Part shown: positions 33,347 to 41,912 of the stretch, piece by piece
Position numbering within the stretch: the stretch's first letter is position 1
Layout: each line of letters opens with the position of its first letter
Source of the DNA: Acidimicrobiales bacterium
GTDB lineage: Bacteria > Actinomycetota > Acidimicrobiia > Acidimicrobiales > SKKL01
Direction: 5' to 3'
Assembly (NCBI GenBank): GCA_034521975.1
Contig: JAXHLR010000008.1
Coordinates: forward strand, 1-64,000
Length of the DNA stretch: 64,000 nucleotides
Position numbers and translations under genes: made by a program
Notes under the pieces: generated by a model
The model's database searches: none
What the model saw: the letters and a program-made list of their open reading frames with translations, nothing else
Told to the model about the DNA's origin: nothing

Positions 33347-35131
33347 ATGGAACCTCAGACGACCGCCCCGCACCTGCCGGTCACCCCAGCGCTCGAACCG
33401 ATCGACTGGCACGCTCCGGCGACCCGCCACCTGCTCTTCACCGGCAAGGGCGGGGTCGGCAAGACGACCGTCGCCGCGGCCACCGCGGTCGCGCTGGCCG
33501 ACCAGGGCAGGCGGGTGCTCATCGTCAGCACCGACCCTGCGTCGAACCTCGACGACGTGCTCGGCACCCCGCTGGGCCAGACCCCCACGCCCGTGCATGG
33601 GGTCGTGGGACTCGACGGGGTGAACATCGACCCCGAAGCCGCTGCCCACGACTACCGAGAGCGCACCCTGGCGCCGTTCCGCGAGGTGGTGCCCGCGGCC
33701 GATCTGGCCTCGATGGAGGAGCAGCTGGCGGGGCAGTGCACCGTCGAGATCGCCGCCTTCGACGAGTTCAGTCTGCTGCTCGGCTCGGAGGCGAACGCGT
33801 CGGACTACGACCACATCGTCTTCGACACCGCCCCCACCGGACACACGTTGAGACTGCTCAGCCTTCCCGCCGCGTGGAGCGACTACCTCGTCGACTCCCC
33901 CGCGGGAGCGAGCTGTCTGGGACCGCTCGCCGCCCTCGAGGAGAAGCGCCAGCTCTACGAGGGCACCGTCGCCGCGCTGAGCGACTCCACCCGCACGACG
34001 GTGATGCTGGTGAGCAGACCCGAACGCTCGGCACTTCGCGAAGCGGCGAGAGCGGCGTCCGAGCTGGCAGCGCTCGGGGTCGAGAACCAGCGTCTGATCA
34101 TCAACGGCGTGCTCGAACACCCGGCTCCCGACGACGCGATCGCCACGGCCTATGCCCACCGCCAGCGAGCCGCGCTCGACGCGTTGCCGGCACCACTCGA
34201 CGGGCTTCCCGGGACACGGGTTCCGCTGAGCGGCATCGAGATCACCGGCGCCGAAGCTCTCCGCCACATCATCGGTGGGACCGGCGCTCCCGACCAGGCG
34301 CGGTTCGAACCACCCAGCCAGGTCGGGGGCGTGCACGCGCTCGTCGCCGAACTGCTCGAGGCGGGGCCCGGGGTCACGATGGTGATGGGCAAGGGCGGGG
34401 TCGGCAAGACGACCGTCGCCGCGGCAGTGGCGGTAGGACTCGCGCGCGCCGGCGCCGACGTGCACCTGGCCACCACCGACCCGGCCGGGCGGTTCAGCGA
34501 CGTCCTCGACGACACCGACACCTCGGAGCTGGAGGTGACCAGCATCGACCCCGCGGCCGAGCTCCAACGCTATGTCGACACCAAGCTGCGGTCAGCCCGC
34601 GACCTGGATCCCCAACAGCGGGCCCTGCTCGAGGAAGATCTCCGCTCGCCCTGCACCGAGGAGATCGCGGTGTTCCAGGCCTTCGCCGGGGTACTGCGCG
34701 ACGGCCGCCGACGACACGTGGTGGTCGACACGGCGCCGAGTGGACACACACTGATGCTCCTCGACCAGACCGGTGCCTATCACCGCGAGGTGATGCGGAC
34801 CTCGACCGACGTCGGTGGCCGGATCACGACACCGTTGATGCGGATCCAGAACCCGAGCTTCACTCGGGTGGTGCTGGTCACCCTCGCCGAATCGACCCCG
34901 GTGCAGGAGGCGAGCGAACTCCAGGACGACCTCCGCCGGGCCGACATCGAGCCCTACGGCTGGGTCGTCAACGCCAGCCTGTCGGCCACCGGGACCACCG
35001 ATGGCGTGCTGGCCCAGCGGGCCGCCAACGAGCGACACCACCTCGAACGGGTCCAGACCGAGCTGAGCTCGCGGACCTGGCTGGTGCCGTGGCTCGCCGA
35101 GCCCGACGTCGACACGGTGCTCGGTCCCTGA
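33347..35131 (+). CDS. arsA: arsenite-stimulated ATPase ArsA (tandem)
   Basis: The product is about 594 aa with two homologous ATPase halves, each with a deviant Walker A GKGGVGKTT (near residues 33 and 348) and a DTAP(T/S)GHT switch. All three metalloid-binding cysteines of E. coli ArsA are conserved in context: GQCTVEIAAFDEF (Cys113 equivalent), GASCLGPLAA (Cys172) and SPCTEEIAVFQAF (Cys422). That separates it from generic Get3/Rv3679-like anion ATPases. ArsA energises an ArsB or Acr3 arsenite channel, but neither that nor the chaperone ArsD is in this window. GAGG lies 6 nt before the ATG at 33347. It is divergent from the Ttr-like operon. Confidence 0.92.
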   Translation: MEPQTTAPHLPVTPALEPIDWHAPATRHLLFTGKGGVGKTTVAAATAVALADQGRRVLIVSTDPASNLDDVLGTPLGQTPTPVHGVVGLDGVNIDPEAAAHDYRERTLAPFREVVPAADLASMEEQLAGQCTVEIAAFDEFSLLLGSEANASDYDHIVFDTAPTGHTLRLLSLPAAWSDYLVDSPAGASCLGPLAALEEKRQLYEGTVAALSDSTRTTVMLVSRPERSALREAARAASELAALGVENQRLIINGVLEHPAPDDAIATAYAHRQRAALDALPAPLDGLPGTRVPLSGIEITGAEALRHIIGGTGAPDQARFEPPSQVGGVHALVAELLEAGPGVTMVMGKGGVGKTTVAAAVAVGLARAGADVHLATTDPAGRFSDVLDDTDTSELEVTSIDPAAELQRYVDTKLRSARDLDPQQRALLEEDLRSPCTEEIAVFQAFAGVLRDGRRRHVVVDTAPSGHTLMLLDQTGAYHREVMRTSTDVGGRITTPLMRIQNPSFTRVVLVTLAESTPVQEASELQDDLRRADIEPYGWVVNASLSATGTTDGVLAQRAANERHHLERVQTELSSRTWLVPWLAEPDVDTVLGP

Positions 35132-35132
35132 C

Positions 35133-35148
35133 CACCGGCGGACCGGTG
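35133..35148. terminator. bidirectional hairpin between arsA and a convergent gene
   Basis: CACCGG-CGGA-CCGGTG forms a 6-bp stem with a 4-nt loop, exactly filling the 19-bp gap between two convergent stops. Confidence 0.5.
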
Positions 35149-35150
35149 AC

Positions 35151-35432
35151 TCAGCCCTGGGGCTCGTCCTCTTCGGGGATGCCGAGATCCCAGCGCAGCG
35201 TGAGGTTCTCGCGCTCGGCGTCGCGGGCGACGCGCTCGCGGTTGCGACGGAACTGAGGATCGTGCGGCGGCAGCAGCAGGAGACGGGACAGGACCCGGGT
35301 GCGGAACCCCTCGATGACCTTCGGGTCGCCGAACTCGCTGCGCACGTCCCAGTGCGGGGCCACCGGCCCGAGGTAGACCACCACCACGCTGCCCCGTGGC
35401 GGCTCGTACTCCTCGGCGATCTGTTCGGACAT
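35151..35432 (-). CDS. hypothetical 93-aa protein
   Basis: MSEQIAEEYEPPRGSVVVVYLGPVAPHWDV is followed by helical Arg/Leu-rich sequence (GFRTRVLSRLLLLPPHDPQFRRNRERV). AGGAG stands 5 nt before the ATG at 35432, which favours this start over the longer open frame. No signal peptide, no cysteine. Family not recognised; it looks like a conserved actinobacterial small protein. Confidence 0.65.
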   Translation of the reverse strand: MSEQIAEEYEPPRGSVVVVYLGPVAPHWDVRSEFGDPKVIEGFRTRVLSRLLLLPPHDPQFRRNRERVARDAERENLTLRWDLGIPEEDEPQG

Positions 35433-35532
35433 CTGGGCTCCTGGGAGTGGGATTGGCTGGCCCGACACCCTACCGTGGAGTGATCGGTCGAGCGTGGCCG
35501 GAACTTCGCCGGGCGGATTTTGGCTGGAATCG

Positions 35533-35558
35533 GGAACCAAGTGCCCTTCCGGTCCGTA
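35533..35558 (+). promoter_or_regulatory. possible ECF-sigma promoter of whiB
   Basis: GGAAC (35533-35537), 17 nt, then CGTA (35555-35558) resembles the GGAAC/CGTT pattern of SigE-like sigma factors. An overlapping TATATA could serve as an ordinary -10 instead. Speculative. Confidence 0.3.
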
Positions 35559-35579
35559 TATACATCGATCGGAGGCGAC

Positions 35580-35831
35580 ATGGACAACGAGTGGATGACC
35601 AAGGGTCTGTGCAACGACCGGCCCCCGGCCATGTTCTTCCCCAGCGATGGGGTGGGCGTCGAGATCGCCAAGAAGGTGTGCGTCGAGTGCCCGGTCAAGG
35701 ACCCGTGCCGCGAGTACGCGCTCGCCCACCGGATCGACCACGGGGTGTGGGGCGGCACCTCAGAGCGCGAACGGCGCCGGATCCTGCGGCGCCGTCGGCT
35801 CGCGGCCGAAGGCGCCGAGTCGACCAGCTGA
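35580..35831 (+). CDS. WhiB-family [4Fe-4S] transcriptional regulator
   Basis: The 83-aa product has the four WhiB cysteines (C11 region, then CVECPVKDPC), the G(V/I)WGG turn (GVWGGTSERERRR) and a basic C-terminus RRILRRRRLA. WhiB proteins bind the housekeeping sigma factor and DNA and sense redox or NO through their cluster. GGAGG lies 4 nt before the ATG; the upstream in-frame extension is unlikely. I cannot assign the WhiB subgroup with certainty. Confidence 0.9.
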   Translation: MDNEWMTKGLCNDRPPAMFFPSDGVGVEIAKKVCVECPVKDPCREYALAHRIDHGVWGGTSERERRRILRRRRLAAEGAESTS

Positions 35832-35885
35832 CCCGCCCGCCGGCCACATGAGCCGTCGCTCGGAGTCAGGCGACCAGATCAGCGG

Positions 35886-36104
35886 TCAGGCTTCGTCGTT
35901 GTTCGACGTGCCCTTGGCCGAGGTGTCGTCCTCGGTTGAGTTGTCGGATGACTTGTTGCTGCCATCGCCGATCTCGTCTTGTCCCTTGCGGAACTCGCGC
36001 TGGGCTTCACCGAGCGAACGAGCGAGCTGGGGGAGCTTGGCGCCCCCGAAGAGCACCAAGACGATGACCAGGATGATGGCCAGCTGCCACGGTCCAGGAT
36101 TCAC
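35886..36104 (-). CDS. tatA: Sec-independent translocase subunit TatA
   Basis: The 72-aa product has the TatA layout: a short N-terminus, a transmembrane helix (WQLAIILVIVLVLFG), the FGGAKLPQLARSLGEAQREFRKG hinge and amphipathic helix, and an acidic disordered tail. It forms the pore for folded twin-arginine substrates. Two internal Tat-like signals occur nearby, in the Ttr-like fusion proteins. A TAGGGT box 6 nt before the GTG indicates a leaderless mRNA. No tatC is in the window. Confidence 0.9.
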   Translation of the reverse strand: MNPGPWQLAIILVIVLVLFGGAKLPQLARSLGEAQREFRKGQDEIGDGSNKSSDNSTEDDTSAKGTSNNDEA

Positions 36105-36110
36105 ACCGTC

Positions 36111-36116
36111 ACCCTA
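36111..36116 (-). promoter_or_regulatory. -10 box TAGGGT of tatA (leaderless)
   Basis: TAGGGT is followed by 6 nt and the GTG at 36104. Confidence 0.55.
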
Positions 36117-36164
36117 CCGCCACCGGGGTCAGATGTCAGAGCAGCGACGGGGGAATCGACTTCC

Positions 36165-36962
36165 GTGATCGAGTGCGTCGTCAACATCAGCGAAGGGCGG
36201 GACCCGACGGTGCTCGACGCGCTGGCCGATGCGGCGGGCAACGCGCTGCTGGACCTGCACCGCGACCCCGACCACCACCGCTCCGTGTTCACCCTCGCCG
36301 GCGACGAGGCGGTGCATGCCGTGGCGACCGAGGCGGTCGCCCGGATCGACCTCACCACCCACGAGGGGGTGCACCCGCGCATCGGGGTGGTCGATGTCGT
36401 CCCGTTCGTGGCCCTCGCTGGGTCAAGCACCGGCGACGCCCGTGCAGCCCGCGACGCCTACGCGGCCTGGTCGGCGGACACGCTCGGGGTCCCCTGCTTC
36501 CTGTACGGTCCCGAACGGACCCTGCCCGAGATCCGCCGCGGTGCCTTCAGCGAGCTCGCCCCCGACACGGGACCTGCGGCGCCGCACCCCACCGCAGGGG
36601 CGTCCGCGGTCGGCTGGCGCGACCTGCTCGTCGCCTACAACCTGTGGCTCGCCGACACCGACCTGGCGACGGCCCGTGGAATCGCCCGCTCGTTGCGGGG
36701 CCCGGCGGTGCGGGCCCTGGGGTTGCAGGTCCGAGACCAGGTGCAGGTGTCGATGAACCTGATCGATCCGATGTCGACCGGGCCGGCCGAGGTGTTCGAC
36801 CAGGTGGCCCGGCAGGCCGAGATCGCCCGGGCAGAGCTGGTCGGGCTCGTCCCCGCCCGCGTCCTGGAACGCATCCCGAACCGCCGGTGGCGCGAGCTGG
36901 ATCTCGACGCCGACCGCACGATCGAAGCCCGGGTCGAAGCCCAGGGTCTTGGCTGGGAGTGA
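36165..36962 (+). CDS. glutamate formiminotransferase
   Basis: The product is about 265 aa. ECVVNISEGRDPTVLDAL, then LTLAGD-like and DLTTHEGVHPRIGVVDVVPF, and the C-terminal VQVSMNLIDPMSTGPAEVFDQV block, match the N-terminal (formiminotransferase) domain of FTCD. It transfers the formimino group between formiminoglutamate and tetrahydrofolate in histidine breakdown or the one-carbon pool. The cyclodeaminase domain is absent, and no hut gene is in the window. The GTG start at 36165 has GGGGGA about 10 nt upstream. Its stop abuts that of the convergent whiB gene. Confidence 0.88.
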   Translation: MIECVVNISEGRDPTVLDALADAAGNALLDLHRDPDHHRSVFTLAGDEAVHAVATEAVARIDLTTHEGVHPRIGVVDVVPFVALAGSSTGDARAARDAYAAWSADTLGVPCFLYGPERTLPEIRRGAFSELAPDTGPAAPHPTAGASAVGWRDLLVAYNLWLADTDLATARGIARSLRGPAVRALGLQVRDQVQVSMNLIDPMSTGPAEVFDQVARQAEIARAELVGLVPARVLERIPNRRWRELDLDADRTIEARVEAQGLGWE

Positions 36963-37253
36963 TCAGGCGCTGGCGGGCTTGACCGCCACCGCCGTGCCGC
37001 GCGCGATCGCACGCTGACGGCGGATGCGACGACGTTCACGCTCGCTCATGCCGCCCCAGATGCCGAACTTCTCGCCGTGGGCCAAGGCGTACTCGAGGCA
37101 GTCGACACGCACGACGCATCCGCGGCACACCTCCTTGGCCTCTCGAGTCGAGGCGCCCCGTTCGGGGAAGAACAGGTCGGGGTCGACCCCCAGGCAGTTG
37201 GCGTAGTCCTGCCAGCCCTTGTCATCAGGTCCGTCGACAGAGTGCTCTCGCAT
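36963..37253 (-). CDS. WhiB-family regulator (WhiB2/WhmD-like)
   Basis: The 96-aa product has cysteines in YANCLGVDPDLFFPERG and VCRGCVVRVDC, then GIWGGMSERERRRIRRQR. The layout resembles the WhmD/WhiB2 cell-division branch better than the other WhiB in this window. GGAGGAGG lies 7 nt before the ATG. The 184-bp upstream gap holds an AT-rich patch with a GTAATTAC palindrome. Confidence 0.9.
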   Translation of the reverse strand: MREHSVDGPDDKGWQDYANCLGVDPDLFFPERGASTREAKEVCRGCVVRVDCLEYALAHGEKFGIWGGMSERERRRIRRQRAIARGTAVAVKPASA

Positions 37254-37361
37254 GTGTCGACCTCCTCCGGGTTCGTGTCGGCCATTCGGCCGGTCGGATG
37301 CTGCGTTAAGCCCGCTGGTGACTCGATCCCCTCAGTCTGAGCTGCTGCCCATACCACAGGC

Positions 37362-37369
37362 GTAATTAC
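37362..37369. promoter_or_regulatory. GTAATTAC palindrome upstream of the WhmD-like whiB gene
   Basis: An 8-bp perfect palindrome in an unusually AT-rich stretch (TTGTAATTACGCC on the minus strand), 109 bp from the start codon. It could be a regulator site. Nothing else is seen in the 184-bp gap besides the ribosome-binding site. Confidence 0.3.
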
Positions 37370-37437
37370 AACGGTGTGATCATCCCCCACATCTGCCGAA
37401 AACGCAACCCCGAACCCGGGGCGCAGGGCCGAACGGC

Positions 37438-38313
37438 CTACTCGACCCCGGTCGCCGACACCGGTTCGTCCACCGGTCCCAGCGTCTCGGAGATCAGTTC
37501 GGCGAGAGCCCGGCGTCCCTCGGGGGCCAGGTGCAACCCGTCCCAGGACCAGTCCGGGTTGGCGGCGATGAGCGATGCCCAGTCGGCCACCCGCATGTTC
37601 GGCCACCGCTCGGCGGCCTCGTGGATCTGCACGTTCATCTGAGCCCGGGTGGGCGACACCTCCGAGAGGGTGACCCACACCACCCGCGGCACCCACCACA
37701 GGCTGCCCATGACCTCGTCGATCTGGCTGGCGTAGTCGCCGCGCTCGCCCGCGATGTAGTTGTTGCCGAGGTGGATCACCACCGCTTCACCGATCTCGTC
37801 ACGGCGCTGCTCGAAGAGATCGACCGCCTGGGCGAGACGGCGACTCCCCACGGCGTCGTAGGTGACCGACCACTCCGACAACTCGATCGGGATCACCGAT
37901 GCGGTGCCGATCAGGACCGAGTCGCCCACGACCAGCACGCTGTTGCGCCCGGGCGGTCCAGGTGGATCGGCCACCGGTGCCGGCGGGTCGACGCTGCGGT
38001 CCACGACGGTGGTCGAGGTGGTGGGGACCAACGGCAGGGTCGATGAGGTGACCTCAGGGGTGGGGGTCGGCTCGGTCGTGTCCGGGGTCGGCTCGGTCGT
38101 GTCGGGAGCCGGCTTCGCCGGCTCGAGTTTGGGGTCGGGTGCCGGGGCCCCCAGATCGACGTCGGGCTCGGCACGCTCGGTGTCCGCGCCCTCGACGGCC
38201 TCACCGAAGGAGGTGTCGGCGCACGCGGTCGAGACGACCGCGACCACGAGGGCCACGGCCACCATCGCCGACCGGACCGCCTGCCCGCAGGTTGGGGGAA
38301 GTCGCTCGAACAC
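37438..38313 (-). CDS. SGNH-hydrolase-like lipoprotein
   Basis: The product is about 291 aa. The N-terminal hydrophobic helix ends in VVSTAC|A, a lipobox, so it is likely exported and lipid-anchored. A long Pro/Thr linker (~35-120) contains a duplicated PDTTEPT segment from a 21-bp DNA repeat. The SGNH fold follows: block I VLVVGDSVLIG, block III IHLGNNY and block V DWSWDGLHLAPEG (Asp and His). This is the domain seen next to OafA-type acyltransferases, so cell-wall polymer acyl esterase or transferase activity is a guess. GAGAGG precedes the GTG start. Confidence 0.8.
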   Translation of the reverse strand: MFERLPPTCGQAVRSAMVAVALVVAVVSTACADTSFGEAVEGADTERAEPDVDLGAPAPDPKLEPAKPAPDTTEPTPDTTEPTPTPEVTSSTLPLVPTTSTTVVDRSVDPPAPVADPPGPPGRNSVLVVGDSVLIGTASVIPIELSEWSVTYDAVGSRRLAQAVDLFEQRRDEIGEAVVIHLGNNYIAGERGDYASQIDEVMGSLWWVPRVVWVTLSEVSPTRAQMNVQIHEAAERWPNMRVADWASLIAANPDWSWDGLHLAPEGRRALAELISETLGPVDEPVSATGVE

Positions 38314-38385
38314 CGTGTCCTCTCCGGGGACGCATCCCCGCGCGCGCCGCCCGCTGGTTCACAGTGTAGGGGGACGACCCCTCGT

Positions 38386-40404
38386 TCAGGCCCGCGCCCC
38401 GCGACCGCGCATCATCTGCTTCTTCTGCTCGATGAAGTCGACCAGCACGTAGTCGCCGAGGTTCTCGGGGGTGGTGAAGAACGCCCGCCCCTTGTTCATC
38501 TCGGTGAGCCGCTCGATGAAGGTCTGCAAGTAGCTGTTGGCGTCGAGCATGAAGGTGTTGATGCGGATGTCGTCGCGGGTGCAGCGCTGCACCTCTTGCA
38601 GGGTGGCGTCGACGGTCTCCTGCACCGGCGGGTAGCTGAAGAACGGCTCGCCGTTGGGGAGGATGTGGGCGGTGGGCTCACCGTCGGTGATCATGATGAT
38701 CTGCTTGGTGCCGCTCTGGCGGGCCAGCATCCTGCGGGCCAGCGCGAACCCGTGCTGCATGTTGGTGCCGTAGACGAAGTCCCACGACACCTCGGGGAGT
38801 TGCTCGGCGGTGAGCTCGCGTGCCACCTCCGAGAAGCCGACCAACCCCAGGAAGTCGCGGGGGAACTGGCTCGAGATCAACGAGTGCAGCGCCATGGCGA
38901 CCTTCTTGGCCGGAAGGAAGTTGTCGCGCATGGGCATCGACAGCGACAGGTCGAGCATCAGGACCGTGGAGGACCGGACCAGGTTCTCGGTGCGTTCGAC
39001 CTCGAAGTCGTCGGGGACGAGCCGAACCGGGGTCCCACCACCGGTGCGCTGGATCGCGTTGCGGACGGTGCGCTCGATGTTCAGGTTGAACGCGTCGCCG
39101 AACTCGTAGGGCTTGGTGTCGAAGTCGCGCTCGTGGCCCGCCCCGACCTCTTCGAGCTGGTGACGACCCAGCTTGTCCTGGGCGAGCTTGCGGAACAGGT
39201 CGTTGAGGGCGTTCTGTCCGAGCCGGCGGATCGCCCGGGGCGTGAGCTCGAAGTGGCCTTCCTTGTTGTTGATCAGCCCGGCGTCTTCGAGCATCTTGGC
39301 CATCTCGGCCATGCGCTCGAGACTGCGGGCGGCGTCGTCTCCCAGCATCTCGCGAGCGCGCTCGGTGTCGACCTCGGACAACGCACCGGGGTTGGTGGCG
39401 CCCCGCAGAAGGTTCTCGAGCTGATCGATGTCGCCCAGCTCCTGCATCATCTCGGCCGCCTCGGCGAAGCCCAGCGGGTCCTGGCCCCGGAAGTCGAAGC
39501 TGCGATTCCACCCCATGTCGGGGAACGCCTGCTGCAGGTTGCGTGACAGCTGGTCGGCCTGGAAGGCGAGGTCCATGTCCTCGAGGAGCTGCTCGCTGAG
39601 CCCCTGCAGCTGGGCCCGCTGCTCGGGGGTCATCGAGTTGAGCATCGCCTGCATGTTGGCCATGCGCTCGGCCATGACCTCGAGCAGCTCGTCGAGGTTC
39701 TGGGGGTTCTCGGGGAAGAAGTCGCCGTAGCGATCCATGAACCCCTCGAAGTCGGGCTCCTGACCCTGCTCGCGCTGTTCGAGCATGTGGTTGAGCTCGG
39801 ACATCATGTCCTTCATCCGAGCCATGTCCTCGGGCGTCATGTTCTGCACCGCGCCCGACATCTGGTCGACGTACTGCTGCATCAGCTGCTGTCGGAGCTG
39901 GTCGAGCAGCCCGTCGAAGCGCTCCTGGGCCTCGGCCGAGGTGAAGTCGTAGTCTTGGAGCTGCTTGACCTGACCGGCGAGGTCGGGCGGCAACATGTCG
40001 AGATCCATCTGCTTGCCGGCCACCGACTCCTCGACGACCTCCTGGCGGCGTTGGTCGCCGGAGTTGCGGGCGTCTTCGGCCAGCTGGTCGAGCGCCTCGC
40101 GCTCGGTGTCGACCACGTCTCGCAACTCTTGGGCGATGTCGTCGTAGACGCCACCCAGGTCGTACTGGTCGAGCTGGTCCTTGCGACGCCGGCGGAGCTT
40201 CTCGAGCATCTCCCGCACGCCCTGCATCCGCTCGCCGTTGCGGTCCTCGAACCCGGACTGCATCATCCGGCGCAGCGCGGCGTTCAGGTCACCGTGGTAG
40301 AGGAGGTCGTCGGTGATCTCCTCGAGGATGTCGTACGCGTCGAGCTCGAACCCGGTCTGGGTGCCGTCCCAGCGGGAGTAGGAGAACCGCGACGAGCCGG
40401 GCAT
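38386..40404 (-). CDS. VWA-domain protein partner of a MoxR-type AAA+ ATPase
   Basis: The 672-aa product has a long helical, Gln/Met-rich N-terminal half with acidic coiled segments (LRRRRKDQLDQYDLGGVYDD) and a C-terminal von Willebrand A domain (~475-672). The MIDAS motif is DLSLSM (~482) and the distal aspartate is in IMITDGEPTAH. MoxR/VWA pairs act as chaperone-like assembly machines. It follows the ATPase gene by 3 bp and is surely co-expressed. The client is unknown; no obvious metalloenzyme gene follows in the operon. Confidence 0.85.
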   Translation of the reverse strand: MPGSSRFSYSRWDGTQTGFELDAYDILEEITDDLLYHGDLNAALRRMMQSGFEDRNGERMQGVREMLEKLRRRRKDQLDQYDLGGVYDDIAQELRDVVDTEREALDQLAEDARNSGDQRRQEVVEESVAGKQMDLDMLPPDLAGQVKQLQDYDFTSAEAQERFDGLLDQLRQQLMQQYVDQMSGAVQNMTPEDMARMKDMMSELNHMLEQREQGQEPDFEGFMDRYGDFFPENPQNLDELLEVMAERMANMQAMLNSMTPEQRAQLQGLSEQLLEDMDLAFQADQLSRNLQQAFPDMGWNRSFDFRGQDPLGFAEAAEMMQELGDIDQLENLLRGATNPGALSEVDTERAREMLGDDAARSLERMAEMAKMLEDAGLINNKEGHFELTPRAIRRLGQNALNDLFRKLAQDKLGRHQLEEVGAGHERDFDTKPYEFGDAFNLNIERTVRNAIQRTGGGTPVRLVPDDFEVERTENLVRSSTVLMLDLSLSMPMRDNFLPAKKVAMALHSLISSQFPRDFLGLVGFSEVARELTAEQLPEVSWDFVYGTNMQHGFALARRMLARQSGTKQIIMITDGEPTAHILPNGEPFFSYPPVQETVDATLQEVQRCTRDDIRINTFMLDANSYLQTFIERLTEMNKGRAFFTTPENLGDYVLVDFIEQKKQMMRGRGARA

Positions 40405-40407
40405 GGC

Positions 40408-41811
40408 TCAGGTCCGTCCTCGGTAGGAGGACCTGGTTCCCGCGGCGTCCTTGTTCAGGCGCTTGGACAAGTGGAGCCCCTCGAGCACGAGCTCGACGGC
40501 GCTGGCGATGTGGGCCGGTGAGGTCTCGGCTCCGACCAGCGCCTCGACAGGACCGCCGAGCGCGGGGACCGACTCGAGCAGGTTGACGTAGTCGGCGGCG
40601 GCGACGTCCTCGCCGGCGTCGACCACGACACCCTCCTCGAACGCGTCGAGGATGGGGCGGAAGTGCTCGGCGTCGACTCGCTCCTTGAACACGGTGAGCA
40701 CTGCGGCCCGCAGGAGGTGTTCGATGATCTGGCCGTCGCGGCCGTCGTCGAGGGTCTCGATCTCGACCTTGCCCGAGGTGGAGCTGGCCAGGGCATCGAG
40801 GTCGGACACCCGGGGCACGACCTCGGACTCGCCGGTTCGCAGCGCTCGGCGGGCGGCGTTGGCGACGAGGGTCTCGAGGTTGGCCACGGTGAGGCGCACC
40901 GACACACCCGAGCGCTGGTTGATGTGGGGGCTCTGGCGGGCCAGGTGGCTGAGGGTGGCCACGATCTCGGTCATGAAGTCCGGAACGTGCACCTCGACCC
41001 CGGGTGCCTCGAGGGGCCGGGCCTCCTGCTGGGCGATCTCGACCTCGATGGCGACGTCGAGCGGGTAGTGGGTGCGGATCTGGGCGCCGAAACGGTCCTT
41101 GAGCGGGGTGATGAGCCGCCCACGGTTGGTGTAGTCCTCGGGGTTGGCGGAGGCGAAGAGCATGACGTCGAGGGGGAGGCGGATCTTGTAGCCCCGGATC
41201 TGGACGTCGCGCTCCTCCAACACGTTGAGCAGGCCGACCTGGATGCGCTCGGCGAGGTCGGGAAGCTCGTTGATGGCGAAGATGCCCCGGTTGGTGCGGG
41301 GCACCAGGCCGTAGTGGAGCGTGAGCTCGTCGGAGAGGTAGCGGCCCTCGGCGACCTTGATCGGGTCGACCTCGCCGATGAGGTCGGCGATCGAGGTGTC
41401 GGGGGTGGCCAGCTTCTCGCCGTAGCGCTGGTCGCGGTGGACCCAGTCGATGGGGGTGTCGTCGCCCAGGTCGGCGAGGAGGTCCTTGGCGTGCTTGGAC
41501 ACCGGGTGGTAGGGATCGTCGTTGATCTCGGAACCCTCGACGATGGGCATCCACTCGTCGAGCAGACCGGTGAGGGCACGGATCATGCGGGTCTTGGCCT
41601 GGCCCCGCTCGCCGAGAAAGATCACGTCGTGTCCGGCGAGGAGCGCGTTCTCGAGCTGTGGGAGCACGGTGTTCTCGTAGCCGAGCACGGCCGGGAACAG
41701 TGGTTCTCCGGCAGCGATGCAGGTGACGGCGTTGCGCCGCACCTCCTCTTTGACGGGAAGGGACTCCCAGCCCGACTCGCGGAGCTGGCCGAGGGTTGCT
41801 GGTCGCGACAT
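40408..41811 (-). CDS. MoxR/magnesium-chelatase-type AAA+ ATPase
   Basis: The 467-aa product carries Walker A GERGQAKT (67-74), Walker B/sensor region GIFAINELPDLAERIQVGLLNVLEERDV and sensor 1 FASANPED, the order of magnesium-chelatase subunit I-like and MoxR ATPases. A helical C-terminal domain completes it. It works with the VWA protein encoded downstream. The ATG start is preceded by TAGCGT at 7 nt (leaderless). Confidence 0.88.
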   Translation of the reverse strand: MSRPATLGQLRESGWESLPVKEEVRRNAVTCIAAGEPLFPAVLGYENTVLPQLENALLAGHDVIFLGERGQAKTRMIRALTGLLDEWMPIVEGSEINDDPYHPVSKHAKDLLADLGDDTPIDWVHRDQRYGEKLATPDTSIADLIGEVDPIKVAEGRYLSDELTLHYGLVPRTNRGIFAINELPDLAERIQVGLLNVLEERDVQIRGYKIRLPLDVMLFASANPEDYTNRGRLITPLKDRFGAQIRTHYPLDVAIEVEIAQQEARPLEAPGVEVHVPDFMTEIVATLSHLARQSPHINQRSGVSVRLTVANLETLVANAARRALRTGESEVVPRVSDLDALASSTSGKVEIETLDDGRDGQIIEHLLRAAVLTVFKERVDAEHFRPILDAFEEGVVVDAGEDVAAADYVNLLESVPALGGPVEALVGAETSPAHIASAVELVLEGLHLSKRLNKDAAGTRSSYRGRT

Positions 41812-41818
41812 GCAATCG

Positions 41819-41824
41819 ACGCTA
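41819..41824 (-). promoter_or_regulatory. -10 box TAGCGT of the MoxR-type gene (leaderless)
   Basis: TAGCGT is followed by 7 nt and the ATG at 41811. It faces an identical box for the divergent GH2 gene across a 101-bp gap. Confidence 0.55.
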
Positions 41825-41900
41825 TCGGTTTCGATTCGAGTTGGCCGCGCGGCACCACCACCCGCCGGACGGCCCTGTTCGTTCCGGTCGAGCTGCCCGG

Positions 41901-41906
41901 TAGCGT
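41901..41906 (+). promoter_or_regulatory. -10 box TAGCGT of the GH2 gene (leaderless)
   Basis: TAGCGT is followed by 6 nt and the GTG at 41913. Confidence 0.55.
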
Positions 41907-41912
41907 CGTTGC

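Noticed and set aside
37254-37437. Riboswitch or small RNA in the whiB upstream gap
   Set aside because: No stable conserved fold is visible; only an AT-rich patch with a short palindrome.
38350-38375. GGTTCAC near the SGNH gene promoter as a PHO box
   Set aside because: Only a single, differently oriented unit is present.
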